From contig NZ_FOSQ01000014.1 in assembly GCF_900114315.1 (NCBI RefSeq), positions 1 through 64,000 on the forward strand: a stretch of 64,000 nt of DNA. The letters are read 5' to 3'. The DNA is from Falsiroseomonas stagni DSM 19981. Its GTDB lineage: Bacteria; Pseudomonadota; Alphaproteobacteria; Acetobacterales; Acetobacteraceae. Under the pieces are notes generated by a model. That model made no database searches, was not told the DNA's origin, and saw only the letters and a program-made list of their open reading frames with translations. Position numbers and translations under genes: made by a program. This document shows, one piece after another, positions 1-8,837 of the stretch (positions are counted from its first letter, which is position 1; each line of letters begins with the position of its first letter).

Positions 1-276
1 GAGGAAGCCCGCCGCCTGGTTCAGCCGGTACTTGACGCCGGGATTGCTGAGCTCGGCGATCCCCCGCAGCGCCGCCCACGCCGCCGTCTGCCGCAACGAC
101 AGCCCGCCCGGGCCGCGGGCGAGCGCGATCCGCAGCAAGCCGGCGCCATCCACCACCTCGCGCCGCCGCTGGATCGCCTTCGTCTCCAGCGCCAGCGCGT
201 CGAGGTCGAGACCCGGCGGGAGACGCGCCAGCAACTCCGGAAACTGATCGTGCAGGGCAGGGGTCGGATCGGACAT
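1..276 (-). CDS. IS4-family transposase, N-terminal part (runs off the window)
   Basis: The reverse strand opens with ATG at 276 and stays open for 92 codons to the window edge. The translation begins MSDPTPALHDQF and contains LARGPGGLSLRQTAAWA, which resembles the N-terminal helical domain of IS4-type transposases. The DDE catalytic domain would lie to the left of the window, so whether the element is intact cannot be judged. No clear terminal inverted repeat was found between 277 and 415, so the right end of the insertion sequence is not defined. The next stretch, 332-346, holds a small GGGGGC/GCCCCC hairpin similar to the dispersed hairpins found elsewhere in this window. Confidence 0.7.
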   Translation of the reverse strand, partial: MSDPTPALHDQFPELLARLPPGLDLDALALETKAIQRRREVVDGAGLLRIALARGPGGLSLRQTAAWAALRGIAELSNPGVKYRLNQAAGFL

Positions 277-415
277 CCGCCCCCAGAATCAGATCCAACC
301 GCGTCGGGGCAAGACCTATTTTAGCGCGTATGGGGGCAGCGCCCCCCTGCGGGCAAGCATCGAGGGCGGCGCCCCCCCGCTGGCCTTCGCCGCGCCGAGC
401 CGCCATATCCCGCCC

Positions 416-1078
416 GTGGACCTCTCCTCCCCCGCCAGCCGCCAGCGCGCCTGGCTCAACTCCCTCCTCGTGGACCACGCGGTCCTGCGCATCTCCTGGC
501 GCAACTGGGGTGAGGTCTCGCGCGGCCGCCTCTACCGCTCCAACCACCCCCTGCCCTGGCAGCTCGCCGCCGCGCAGCGGCGCTTCGGGCTGAAATCCGT
601 CCTGAACCTGCGCGGCCACCGGCTGGATTGCGGGTCAGACGCGCTCGGCCGGGCGCGGGCCGGCGAACTCGGCCTGATCCATGCCGATGCCCCCTTCGAA
701 AGCCGCGGCGCCCCCCACAAGGACCGCATCCTGCGCCTGGCGGCGCTGCTGCCCACCCTGCCGGAACCCCTGCTGATCCATTGCAAGTCGGGCGCCGACC
801 GCACCGGCCTGGTCGCCGGCATCTGGCTCATCCTGAATGGCCATTCCGTGGCCGAAGCACTGGGCCAGTTGCACTGGCGCTTCGGCCACATCGCCGCCAG
901 CCGCACCGGCATCCTCGACGCCTTCTTCCGGGACTACGCCGCCCACCAGGCCGCCCACGGCCCGAAGCCCTTTCTCGAATGGCTGACCGAGGACTACGAC
1001 GAGGCCGATCTCCGCGCCCGCTTCCGGTCGAAGGCCTGGGCAGACCGGCTGGTGGATGGGGTGCTGCGGCGCGAATAG
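416..1078 (+). CDS. tyrosine / dual-specificity phosphatase family protein
   Basis: A 220-residue protein starting at GTG. It carries the phosphatase signature HCKSGADRTG, that is HCX5R with the catalytic Cys and phosphate-binding Arg. The upstream LNLRGH stretch corresponds to the part of the fold before the general-acid loop. No signal peptide or membrane segment is visible, so it is probably cytoplasmic. Family members remove phosphate from tyrosine or other phospho-substrates; nothing here identifies the substrate. The start lacks a good ribosome-binding site, so the exact N-terminus is uncertain. It stands alone between the insertion-sequence edge and pal. Confidence 0.8.
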   Translation: MDLSSPASRQRAWLNSLLVDHAVLRISWRNWGEVSRGRLYRSNHPLPWQLAAAQRRFGLKSVLNLRGHRLDCGSDALGRARAGELGLIHADAPFESRGAPHKDRILRLAALLPTLPEPLLIHCKSGADRTGLVAGIWLILNGHSVAEALGQLHWRFGHIAASRTGILDAFFRDYAAHQAAHGPKPFLEWLTEDYDEADLRARFRSKAWADRLVDGVLRRE

Positions 1079-1080
1079 GC

Positions 1081-1109
1081 TTGCGGTCGGCGGCGACAAG
1101 GAATATAGT
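1081..1109 (+). promoter_or_regulatory. candidate housekeeping promoter for pal
   Basis: TTGCGG at 1081-1086 and TATAGT at 1104-1109 are separated by 17 bases, the ideal spacing for a sigma-70-type promoter. Transcription would start near 1116, about 95 bases before the pal ATG. Seen in the sequence; activity is inferred. Confidence 0.5.
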
Positions 1110-1211
1110 CCTTTCGTCCTGGCCCCCGCACGGAATGAGTGCCCCCGCCCCTTGAAGCGCCCCTCGCGCTCTGGGATCACAGGCGAAACGCCATACGCGG
1201 AGTTGCCCACC

Positions 1212-1739
1212 ATGAAGATCGCCTCCCTCGCCGTGCTCGGCCTGGCCCTTGGCCTGGCCGCCTGCTCGTCCAGCTCCGACACCGATTCGGCCGCCGCCGG
1301 CCGCGGCGGCGCGGGCGGCGCCGGGGGAGCGGGCGGCATCGGCCAGTCGCCGCTGGGCGGCCCCGGTGGCGGCAATTTCCGCCCGGGATCACAGGAGGAA
1401 CTGGCCGGCAGCATCGGGGACCGCGTCCTCTTCGCCACTGATTCGGTGCAGGTGGGCGCCGACCAGCGGCCGATCCTGTCCCGCCAGGCGGAGTGGATGA
1501 ACCGCCATCGCCAGGTGCAGGTGACGATCGAGGGCCATGCCGACGAACGCGGCACGCGGGAATACAATCTGGCGCTCGGCCAGCGCCGCGCCAATGCGGC
1601 GCGGGACCTGCTGGTGGCCGATGGCGTGGCCAGCACGCGGATCCAGACCATCTCCTACGGCAAGGACCGGCCGGTGGAGCTCGGCTCCAACCAGGCGGCC
1701 TGGGCGCAGAACCGGCGCGCGGTGACGGTGGTTCGCTAG
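1212..1739 (+). CDS. pal: peptidoglycan-associated lipoprotein Pal
   Basis: A 175-residue lipoprotein. The N-terminus MKIASLAVLGLALGLAACSS is a signal peptide ending in a lipobox (LAAC) with Cys at about 18. A Gly/Ala-rich linker follows to about residue 60, then an OmpA-like peptidoglycan-binding domain (about 65-175) with the GHADERGTREYN motif and the NxALGxRRA helix. Pal anchors the outer membrane to peptidoglycan and works with the Tol system. In most proteobacteria pal follows tolB; here tolB and the other tol genes are absent from the window, so pal is separate from them. The start at 1212 is chosen because it begins the signal peptide; the frame stays open further upstream without coding character. 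Confidence 0.9.
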   Translation: MKIASLAVLGLALGLAACSSSSDTDSAAAGRGGAGGAGGAGGIGQSPLGGPGGGNFRPGSQEELAGSIGDRVLFATDSVQVGADQRPILSRQAEWMNRHRQVQVTIEGHADERGTREYNLALGQRRANAARDLLVADGVASTRIQTISYGKDRPVELGSNQAAWAQNRRAVTVVR

Positions 1740-1747
1740 ACAAGTGG

Positions 1748-1779
1748 CCGATTCATCGGGGCGAAAGCCCCGGAATCGG
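1748..1779 (+). terminator. hairpin downstream of pal
   Basis: CCGATTC, a two-base bulge, CGGGGC, GAAA loop, GCCCCG and GAATCGG form a long stem just after the pal stop. There is no clean T-run after it, so it may be a weak terminator or a 3'-stabilising hairpin. A second small hairpin (GTGACC/GGTCAC, 1822-1837) overlaps the end of the convergent acetyltransferase gene. Confidence 0.45.
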
Positions 1780-1833
1780 TGCTAAAGACGGCTAATCCTC
1801 ATAATCGGCTAAAGAGGGTTAGTGACCTAAAGG

Positions 1834-2520
1834 TCACGGCTGGCGCGCGGCGAAATCCTCCAGCGCCGCGACGCCGCCCTTGACCAGCAGCGGGATGGCG
1901 CGGGCGATCCGCGCCACCGGCCAGTCCCACCAGCCGATCGCCACCAGCCGCGCGGCCTCCTCCTCCGTGTAGCGGCGGCGCACCACCCGGGCCGGATTGC
2001 CCGCCACCACGGCATAGTCCGGCACGTCGGAGGCCACGACCGCCCGCGCGCCGATCACCGCGCCATGGCCGATGCGCACGCCCGGCATCACCAGCGCCTC
2101 CATGCCCACCCACACGTCGTGGCCCACCACCGTGTCCCGCCCCGGCTTGAAGGGGTAGTCGGCGAAGGGCAGCGCGCCGAGGAAGCCGCCGCCCAGGATG
2201 CCGAAGGGGTAGGTGGAGGGCCCCTCCATCGCATGCATCGCGTCCGGGAACATGAAGCGCGCCGCCGTCGCGATGGCGCCGAAGCGCCCGATCCGCAGCC
2301 GGGCGCCGGAAGCGCCGAAATTGTAGAGCAGATTGCGCCGGAAGAAGTCCCGGGCGTGCAGCGGGTCGTCGTAATAGGTGAAGGCGCCGACCTCGACGTT
2401 GCGGATCTCCGCCAGGCTGTCGAGCAACGGCTTCAGGAAGACGATGCGCGGCTTGTTGGGGATGGGATGGATCGCATCCGGGTCCGGCAGCGCCTCCGCC
2501 TCCGCCTTCGACCGCGTCAT
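1834..2520 (-). CDS. CatB/Vat-type acetyltransferase (hexapeptide repeat)
   Basis: A 228-residue protein of the xenobiotic acetyltransferase type. It has left-handed beta-helix hexapeptide repeats (TVVGHDVWVGMEALVMPGV, IGHGAVIGARAVV) and the typical ending VVAGNPARVVRRRY. The early NVEVGAFTYYD segment also fits CatB/Vat relatives. The family transfers acetyl from acetyl-CoA to hydroxyl groups of antibiotics or sugars; the substrate here is unknown. Its ATG overlaps the stop of the ABC exporter by four bases (ATGA), so the two are translationally coupled. The pairing may point to cell-surface or glycolipid modification, but that is only inferred. Confidence 0.85.
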   Translation of the reverse strand: MTRSKAEAEALPDPDAIHPIPNKPRIVFLKPLLDSLAEIRNVEVGAFTYYDDPLHARDFFRRNLLYNFGASGARLRIGRFGAIATAARFMFPDAMHAMEGPSTYPFGILGGGFLGALPFADYPFKPGRDTVVGHDVWVGMEALVMPGVRIGHGAVIGARAVVASDVPDYAVVAGNPARVVRRRYTEEEAARLVAIGWWDWPVARIARAIPLLVKGGVAALEDFAARQP

Positions 2521-4307
2521 GCAGCGAAGGCCTGGGTGCGGACGAGGCGGGCATAGAGCCCGTCCTGGGCCATCAACTCCGCATGGGTGCCCTGTTCCAC
2601 CGCGCGCCCGCCCTCCATCACCACGATGAGGTCGGCGTCGCGCACGGTCGAAAGGCGGTGGGCGATGACGAGGGTGGTGCGCCCGGCGCGCAGCCGTTCC
2701 AGCGCCTGCTGCACCAGCGCCTCGTTCTCCGCATCCAGCGCGCTCGTCGCCTCATCCAGCAGCAGCACGCGGGGGTTGCGGAGCAGCGCGCGAGCCAGGC
2801 TCACGCGCTGCCGCTGCCCACCGGAGAGCCTGTTGCCCCCGGTGCCGAGCGGCGTGTCGTAGCCCTGCGGGAGCGAGGCGAGGAAGTCATGCGCGGCCGC
2901 GGCCCGCGCCGCTTCCTCCACCATCGCGCGGCTGGCGCCCGGCCGGCCGCAGGCGATGTTGGCGAAGGCGGTGTCGTCGAACAGCACGGCGTCCTGGCCG
3001 ACATAGGCGATGGCGTCGCGCAGGCTTTCCAGCGACACACCGCGGATGTCGGCCCCATCGATGCGGATCGCGCCCTCCGTCACCTCGTAGAGGCGGGGCA
3101 CCAGCGCCAGCGCGGTGGATTTGCCGGCGCCCGAGGGCCCGACCAGCGCCACGGTGCGCCCGGGTGCGGCGGTGAAGGTCAGGCCGCGCAGCGCGGCATC
3201 GGGCACGCCCTCATAGGTGAAGCCCACACCCTCGAACGCCACGCTGCCCTCGCCGGCCGGCAGCGGCCTGGCATCGGCGGCGTCCAGGATGCGCGGCCGC
3301 TCATCGACACTGGCAAAGGTGCGTGACAGGCCGGCCAGGCCCTCCTGCAAGGCCGCGTTCAGGCTGCCGAGCGCGCGGGCCGGCCGGGCGGCGATCAGCA
3401 GGGCGGCCACGAAGCCCGTGAAGTCGCCGATGGTGCCGAGCCCCGTCGAGACCCGCCAGCCGACGAAGCCCAGCACCAGCGCCACCGCGAAGCCGCCGAG
3501 TGCCTCCAGCACCGGATCCAACCGCGCGCGGGTGCGCTGGATGGCGAGCTGGCTGTCCCGCAGCCGCAGGAAGGCGGCCTCCGCGCGCGCTTCCTCCTGC
3601 GCCTCCAGCCGGTAGCTGCGCACCACGCGGGCGGCGCCGAAGCTTTCCACCAGCAGCGACGCCGTCTCCCCCACCCGGTCCTGCATCCCCGCGGAGGCGC
3701 GGCGGATGCGCTTGCCGATGCGGAGGATCGGCACGATGGCGATGGGATAGAGAAGGGAGGCCAGCAGCGCCATCTTCCAGTCCATCCACAGCATGGACCC
3801 CACCAGGCCCACCACCGTCAGCACATCCGCGATGCCGCTGATGGCCTTGGACAGCGCCTCCCGGATCAGGGCCGCATCGGTGGTGAAGCGCGCGGCGTGC
3901 CGGGCCGGCGCATCCCGCGCCACGGCGGCCAGGTCGGCCCGCGTCAGCGCCCGGAACAGGTCCCGCTGCAGATCCGTGATGACACTCAGCACCACCTTCT
4001 GCATGGCGACCGCTTGGCCATACATGGTCAGCGCCCGGGCCAGGGTGACGGCGATGATGACGGGCGGCAGCGCCCAGACCACCCGCGCATCGCCGGCCGC
4101 GAACAGGTTGAACGCCTGCTGGATGATCAGCGGATACAGCGCCGTCGTCCCCGCCACGCCCAGCGTGCAGGCGATGGCGATCGCGACGCCCCCGGGATGG
4201 CGGCGGATGTAGTCCCGCCAGAGGCGACGGACGAGCGGCAGGGAGGCAGCATCGAAGGCAGGTCGGGCCATGCGCGCCGTGTAGTCCAAGCGCGCGTCGA
4301 GGGCCAT
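2517..4307 (-). CDS. ABC exporter, fused membrane and ATPase domains (MsbA-like)
   Basis: A 596-residue half-transporter. A six-helix ABC membrane domain fills about residues 30-320. It is followed by an ATPase domain with Walker A GPSGAGKST, signature LSGGQRQR, Walker B VLLLDEATSALD and the switch His in VIAHRLS. It should sit in the inner membrane as a dimer and move a lipid or other amphipathic substrate outward at the cost of ATP. A second ATG 12 codons in (4271) is an equally good start, because neither site has a strong ribosome-binding site. It is the first gene of a two-gene unit with the acetyltransferase. MsbA, lipid exporter and drug exporter cannot be told apart from sequence alone. 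Confidence 0.88.
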   Translation of the reverse strand: MALDARLDYTARMARPAFDAASLPLVRRLWRDYIRRHPGGVAIAIACTLGVAGTTALYPLIIQQAFNLFAAGDARVVWALPPVIIAVTLARALTMYGQAVAMQKVVLSVITDLQRDLFRALTRADLAAVARDAPARHAARFTTDAALIREALSKAISGIADVLTVVGLVGSMLWMDWKMALLASLLYPIAIVPILRIGKRIRRASAGMQDRVGETASLLVESFGAARVVRSYRLEAQEEARAEAAFLRLRDSQLAIQRTRARLDPVLEALGGFAVALVLGFVGWRVSTGLGTIGDFTGFVAALLIAARPARALGSLNAALQEGLAGLSRTFASVDERPRILDAADARPLPAGEGSVAFEGVGFTYEGVPDAALRGLTFTAAPGRTVALVGPSGAGKSTALALVPRLYEVTEGAIRIDGADIRGVSLESLRDAIAYVGQDAVLFDDTAFANIACGRPGASRAMVEEAARAAAAHDFLASLPQGYDTPLGTGGNRLSGGQRQRVSLARALLRNPRVLLLDEATSALDAENEALVQQALERLRAGRTTLVIAHRLSTVRDADLIVVMEGGRAVEQGTHAELMAQDGLYARLVRTQAFAA

Positions 4308-4384
4308 GTCGCCGCGCCCGTCAAGACTTGCATCCCAGGCTGGCCGATGCTAGTTCTTCATTCGTTCCGGTGAGGCCCAGGGAG

Positions 4385-5641
4385 TCAGGACCCCGGGTTT
4401 TTCCTTCCCGGGGCGGTGGGCCCGTCCGCCGCCCCGGACCTCTCCAGCTCGGCGGCGAAGCGCGCCAGGGAGGCCGTCCGGTCCGCGACGCAGCCGCCCT
4501 CGATCCACCAGGCCCGCACCGCCTTCATGGCCTGCCCGATCCGCGCATCGGGTTTGTGGCCAAGGTCGATCGCATCCTGCCCCCGCAGCGGGAAGACCGG
4601 CACGGGAATTGCCGCCAGCCGCGCGCGGAGCCCCGGCCAATCGCCGGCCTCGCCGCGCGACTCGGCAACCCAGGACGCATCGAGCAGGCGCGCGAGGGGG
4701 ACATCCGCCAGCAGGCGCCGCAGGGCGGCATCGTCCAGCGCACCCCGCACGCGCGCCGTGGCGCGGGCGGCAGCGTATTGCCCGGCCTCCTCCCGCGACC
4801 AGCGGAGCCGCGACGGCAGGCGCGCATCGGCGGCGCCGTCCGGCACCAGCACCGCGAGCCGCAGCACCGGGTCCCGCGGCAGGCCGCGCGCCAGGCCGGC
4901 CGCCAGCGTGGCGGGGTCCGCGCCCTCCGGCAGCGCGGCGGCGCGAATGCCGGTTTCCTCCATCAGCAGCAGCGCGCCGACGGGGTCCGCAGCCTCCAGC
5001 AGCCGCTTCAGTTCCATCCAGATGCGCTCGACCGCGATGCGCCTGGCCAGGCCCTCCACCGCGCCGCGAATCGCCGCCACCGCCGCGGCATCCGGCGCCC
5101 CACGCCCATAGCGCGCCCAGAACCGGAAGAAGCGGAGCGCTCTGAGGAAATCCTCGGCCAGCCGGGTGGCGGCATCGCCGACGAAGCGGACGCGGCCTGC
5201 CGCCAGATCCTCGCGGCCGCCGAAATAGTCCCAGAGCCGCCCTTCCCCGTCGCAGGACATGGCGTTGATGGTGAAGTCCCGCCGGGCAGCGTCCTCAGCC
5301 CAGTCGGTGGTCCAGGCGACCTCGGCGTGGCGGCCATCGGTCGCGACATCGCGGCGCAGCGCCGTCACCTCCACCGCCTGCCCGCCCAGCACAGCGGTGA
5401 CGGTGCCATGGGCGAGCCCCGTCTCGAACACCTTGAGCCCCGCCGCCTTCAGCCGTTCGGCGATGTCCGCCGGCGGCAAGGGTGCGGCGACGTCCACATC
5501 ATGCACGGCAACGCCCGCCAGCGCATCCCGCACGCAGCCGCCAACCGCCCGGCTGCCCGGCAGGGCCGCCAGCACGGCGGCGGGGGCGGGTTCCGCCAGG
5601 AAGGGCGGCGGCGGGATCCGGCCCTGCGGCGCGTCGGTCAC
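4385..5641 (-). CDS. cca: CCA-adding tRNA nucleotidyltransferase
   Basis: A 418-residue class II nucleotidyltransferase of the poly(A) polymerase head-domain type. It begins with the GG...D-x-D active site (VGGCVRDALAG followed by VHDVDVA, about residues 31-51) and RRDFTINAM further on. An RNA-binding head region follows (EDFLRALRFFRFWARYG). It adds or repairs the 3' CCA of tRNAs. That matters here, because the tRNA-Arg gene in this window does not encode CCA. The start overlaps the stop of the upstream DUF6111 gene by four bases. NUDIX and DUF1285 genes lie upstream in the same direction, an arrangement common in alphaproteobacteria. Confidence 0.92.
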   Translation of the reverse strand: MTDAPQGRIPPPPFLAEPAPAAVLAALPGSRAVGGCVRDALAGVAVHDVDVAAPLPPADIAERLKAAGLKVFETGLAHGTVTAVLGGQAVEVTALRRDVATDGRHAEVAWTTDWAEDAARRDFTINAMSCDGEGRLWDYFGGREDLAAGRVRFVGDAATRLAEDFLRALRFFRFWARYGRGAPDAAAVAAIRGAVEGLARRIAVERIWMELKRLLEAADPVGALLLMEETGIRAAALPEGADPATLAAGLARGLPRDPVLRLAVLVPDGAADARLPSRLRWSREEAGQYAAARATARVRGALDDAALRRLLADVPLARLLDASWVAESRGEAGDWPGLRARLAAIPVPVFPLRGQDAIDLGHKPDARIGQAMKAVRAWWIEGGCVADRTASLARFAAELERSGAADGPTAPGRKNPGS

Positions 5642-5895
5642 GGCCGCCGCTCCCCATGCCCCGGCGTGATGCTGCCATCCGGCGCCAGGGTGGCGGGCAC
5701 ATAGGCCTCCCCCCGCCCCATCGCGCCTTCCTGCCCGAACCAGATCGCCGCCCCGATGCCGAGCGCCGCGCCGACGGCCAGCGCCAGCACCAGCCCCGGC
5801 GAGGGCCCGGTGGAGGTGCGCGGCCGCAGCCTGCGCCAGGCCAGGAACAGGCCCAGCGGCAGCAGCATCAGCAGGATATCGGCGACCGCCATCAT
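5638..5895 (-). CDS. DUF6111 family small membrane protein
   Basis: An 85-residue protein with two predicted membrane helices (about 4-20 and 35-53) and a short hydrophilic tail. It matches the short alphaproteobacterial DUF6111 family, which is found beside cca. No catalytic motif is visible and the function is unknown. Its stop overlaps the cca start (ATGA), so the two are translated together. Upstream lies a 405-bp gap (5896-6300) that separates it from the NUDIX gene. Confidence 0.75.
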   Translation of the reverse strand: MMAVADILLMLLPLGLFLAWRRLRPRTSTGPSPGLVLALAVGAALGIGAAIWFGQEGAMGRGEAYVPATLAPDGSITPGHGERRP

Positions 5896-6003
5896 GACCG
5901 GATGATTCCTAAAGGCGTTGCCGATGGCGGCGACAGGAAGCGTCTCTTCGACCCACGCCAGGCCGCGATCCTAGCCTTCCCGGCACGACCTGGAAGGTGT
6001 CCG

Positions 6004-6222
6004 ATGCCCGTGAAGCCGCTGCCCCCCGCCCTGGCCCGCACCCTCGCCGCCGCGCAATGGCCGACGGCGCGCGCCCATGTGCTGACCGAAGGCTTCATCC
6101 CCTGGCGCAACCCGAAGCGGCGGCCTCGAGACCGTTTGAGAATGCCGGCGGCTGAGGGTTCGCGGGGGATTTTTCGTGCTGGGCAGGAGCCGGGCGCAGC
6201 CGATGCTGGTTGCATCGGCTAG
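6004..6222 (+). pseudogene. short reading frame cut into by the palindromic element
   Basis: A good ribosome-binding site (GGAAGGTG) precedes ATG at 6004. The first 39 or so codons have the GC-rich third positions of real genes, and the peptide starts MPVKPLPPALARTLAAAQW and reaches GFIPWRNPKR. At about 6122-6128 the frame enters the large palindromic element and continues with unrelated residues to a stop at 6222. This looks like the 5' end of a gene truncated by insertion of that element, but no homologue is recognised. It could also be a small non-functional frame in the gap 5896-6300. Confidence 0.35.
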
Positions 6223-6312
6223 TCCGGGGTCATGCCGCAGGCGTGCGAACCGCACGACCCCAGCGCGGAAAAGCCCAGCGAAACCGACCCGCCGGTGTTC
6301 TCAAGCGGTCTC
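6128..6312. repeat. 185-bp imperfect palindromic element with internal hairpins
   Basis: The left arm starts GAGACCGTTTGAGAATGCCG at 6128. The right arm, read on the other strand from 6312, starts GAGACCGCTTGAGAACACCG. The arms match imperfectly for about 55 bases each. Between them lie a perfect 9-bp hairpin (AGCCGATGC / GCATCGGCT, 6198-6220) and a second hairpin (about 6226-6261, GGGGTC...GACCCC). The whole could fold as a three-armed cruciform or RNA. It fills most of the gap between DUF6111 and the NUDIX gene and overlaps the last 12 bases of the NUDIX gene. It is consistent with a MITE-like or REP-like mobile palindrome; no transposase is present. Confidence 0.7.
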
Positions 6313-6954
6313 TTGGCCCCTCAACACCCGGGCCAGGCCCATCAGCATGGCCGCGGTGGCGCCCCAGATCAGGTGTTCGTCATGCGGCCAGACCCAGTAG
6401 TCCCGCATCCTGCCCCGCACCTCCCGCGACTTCAGCGCGGGCGCCGCGGGGTCCAGCACGGTGGCGAGCGGCAGTTCGAAGATCGCCTGCACCTCCCCCG
6501 GTTCCGGCGACAGGGACAGCGGCGGGTCGAGGAAGGCGACCACGGGGGTCACCCGGTATCCCGTCCCCGTCAGATGTTCCGGCAGCGATCCCACGATTTC
6601 CGGCAGGCGGGGGTCGAGCCCCACCTCCTCCGCCGCCTCCCGAAGCGCCGCGGCTTCCGCCGTCTCCCCCTTCTCGATCCGCCCGCCGGGAAAGGCCACC
6701 TGCCCGGCATGGGAGGAGAGGCGGTCGGACCGCAGGGTCAGCAGGATGCCCGGCCCGGATTCGTGCCAGACGATCGGGATGAGGACCGCGGCGGCCACCG
6801 GGCCGTCCGGGCGGATGACGAAGATGTCCCGTTCCTCGAAGGTGGCGTCCCTCGCGCGGTCGTGCGCGGCGGGGTCGGCGAGGCGGGCGGCGATCTCCTC
6901 CCGGCTCGGCAGGCCCGGGCGGGTGATGAGGGCCTGACCGGGCTTGGCGTTCAC
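6301..6954 (-). CDS. NUDIX hydrolase, CoA pyrophosphatase type
   Basis: A 217-residue protein with a full Nudix box, GGRIEKGETAEAAALREAAE followed by EVGL, at about residues 91-114. The box is preceded by the SSHAGQVAFPGG motif characteristic of CoA pyrophosphatases. These enzymes split CoA or its derivatives into phosphopantetheine and 3',5'-ADP. The start overlaps the stop of the DUF1285 gene by four bases. The last four codons lie inside the palindromic element (6128-6312), so the C-terminus may have been altered by it. Confidence 0.85.
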   Translation of the reverse strand: MNAKPGQALITRPGLPSREEIAARLADPAAHDRARDATFEERDIFVIRPDGPVAAAVLIPIVWHESGPGILLTLRSDRLSSHAGQVAFPGGRIEKGETAEAAALREAAEEVGLDPRLPEIVGSLPEHLTGTGYRVTPVVAFLDPPLSLSPEPGEVQAIFELPLATVLDPAAPALKSREVRGRMRDYWVWPHDEHLIWGATAAMLMGLARVLRGQETA

Positions 6955-7643
6955 TCCGCCGCCTGGTCGTAGGTATCGTCCTCGTCATCCTGCTGGGCCG
7001 TCGGCGCATCGTCGATCGGGAAGAAGACGCCTTCCGACCACACGCCGATCACGGCGCGGCCTTCCACCGTCTCGGGCTGGGCCAGCGCCACCAGTTCGTA
7101 GAAGACGGCGCGGTTTATCCGCGCCTCCAACCCCGGGCGGACGGTGATGTAGGGGCGCGGCTCCCGCGACACGGGGTCGATGGTCACGCGAATCGGGTGC
7201 TCCGCATCCGCGGTCACCATCTCATCGAGGTTGGTGCGGAAGGTCAGGCATTGCCGGGGCTCGGCCGCGGCGGCGCCCAGCGGGGCGAAGGGGTCGGCGC
7301 AGGTGCGCCACCACATCTCCACCGCCACGAAGGGGGCGTCATCCACCTCGATCCGCCCGCGCTCCACCGGCGTTTCCAGCCAGTAGCTGCCATCCTCCTC
7401 CCGCTTCAGGACGGAGGCGAAGAGGCAGACCAGCTCCTTCCGCCCGATCGGGCTGCCCCGGTAGAACCAGGTCCCGTCCTTGGCGATCCGCATGGAGAAA
7501 TCGCCGCAATTCTGGTTCGGCCGCTCCGCGGCCTGGGTCTGTTTCAGGCGGGGCATCGCGGGCATCCGGGCTTCACGCCCTTCCGGCCCCGCGCCCATCA
7601 GCGCCCCTTGGGGCGCCGCGTCACGTCGCGCTTCGTTCATCAC
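6951..7643 (-). CDS. DUF1285 domain protein
   Basis: A 230-residue cytoplasmic protein. A variable 40-residue N-terminus is followed by the DUF1285 core: CGDFSMRIAKDGTWFYRGSP, then LVCLFASVLKREEDGSYWL and TPVERGRIEVDDAPFVAVE. An acidic C-terminal tail ends it. The family is widespread in proteobacteria, has no established reaction, and is often found with NUDIX and cca genes as here. An internal ATG at codon 27 (MPAMPRLK) is an alternative start nearer the conserved domain. It is the first gene of the minus-strand unit and is divergent from the MoxR operon. Confidence 0.8.
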   Translation of the reverse strand: MMNEARRDAAPQGALMGAGPEGREARMPAMPRLKQTQAAERPNQNCGDFSMRIAKDGTWFYRGSPIGRKELVCLFASVLKREEDGSYWLETPVERGRIEVDDAPFVAVEMWWRTCADPFAPLGAAAAEPRQCLTFRTNLDEMVTADAEHPIRVTIDPVSREPRPYITVRPGLEARINRAVFYELVALAQPETVEGRAVIGVWSEGVFFPIDDAPTAQQDDEDDTYDQAAE

Positions 7644-7730
7644 ACCTTCCGCACCCCGTGACCCCTAAGGCCTCTCGGCCCCTGGCTCCCCAGCCACACC
7701 ACGCAAGACCCCCGATCCACCGCGCGGCCA

Positions 7731-7749
7731 TCGAAGCGTGACGCTTTGA
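7731..7749. promoter_or_regulatory. inverted repeat in the DUF1285 / MoxR divergent promoter region
   Basis: A perfect 13-bp palindrome AAGCGTGACGCTT (7734-7746) extends to 19 bp with one mismatch. It lies between two divergent genes, 88 bp from the DUF1285 start and 84 bp from the MoxR start. It could be an operator for either. No regulator is encoded next to it. Confidence 0.3.
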
Positions 7750-7832
7750 TGCACTGCGATGTGGCGCCGGGGATGGGCGAGGTGGATACTCGCCCCATAT
7801 CGAACTGACCGCATATAGGGAGCCTGACCCGC

Positions 7833-8829
<997 letters not shown>

Positions 8830-8837
<8 letters not shown>

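Noticed and set aside
635-1651. Long minus-strand reading frame of 338 codons opposite the phosphatase and pal
   Set aside because: Codon pattern is that of a shadow frame in GC-rich DNA; Pal on the other strand is certain and the translation is low-complexity Pro/Arg-rich.
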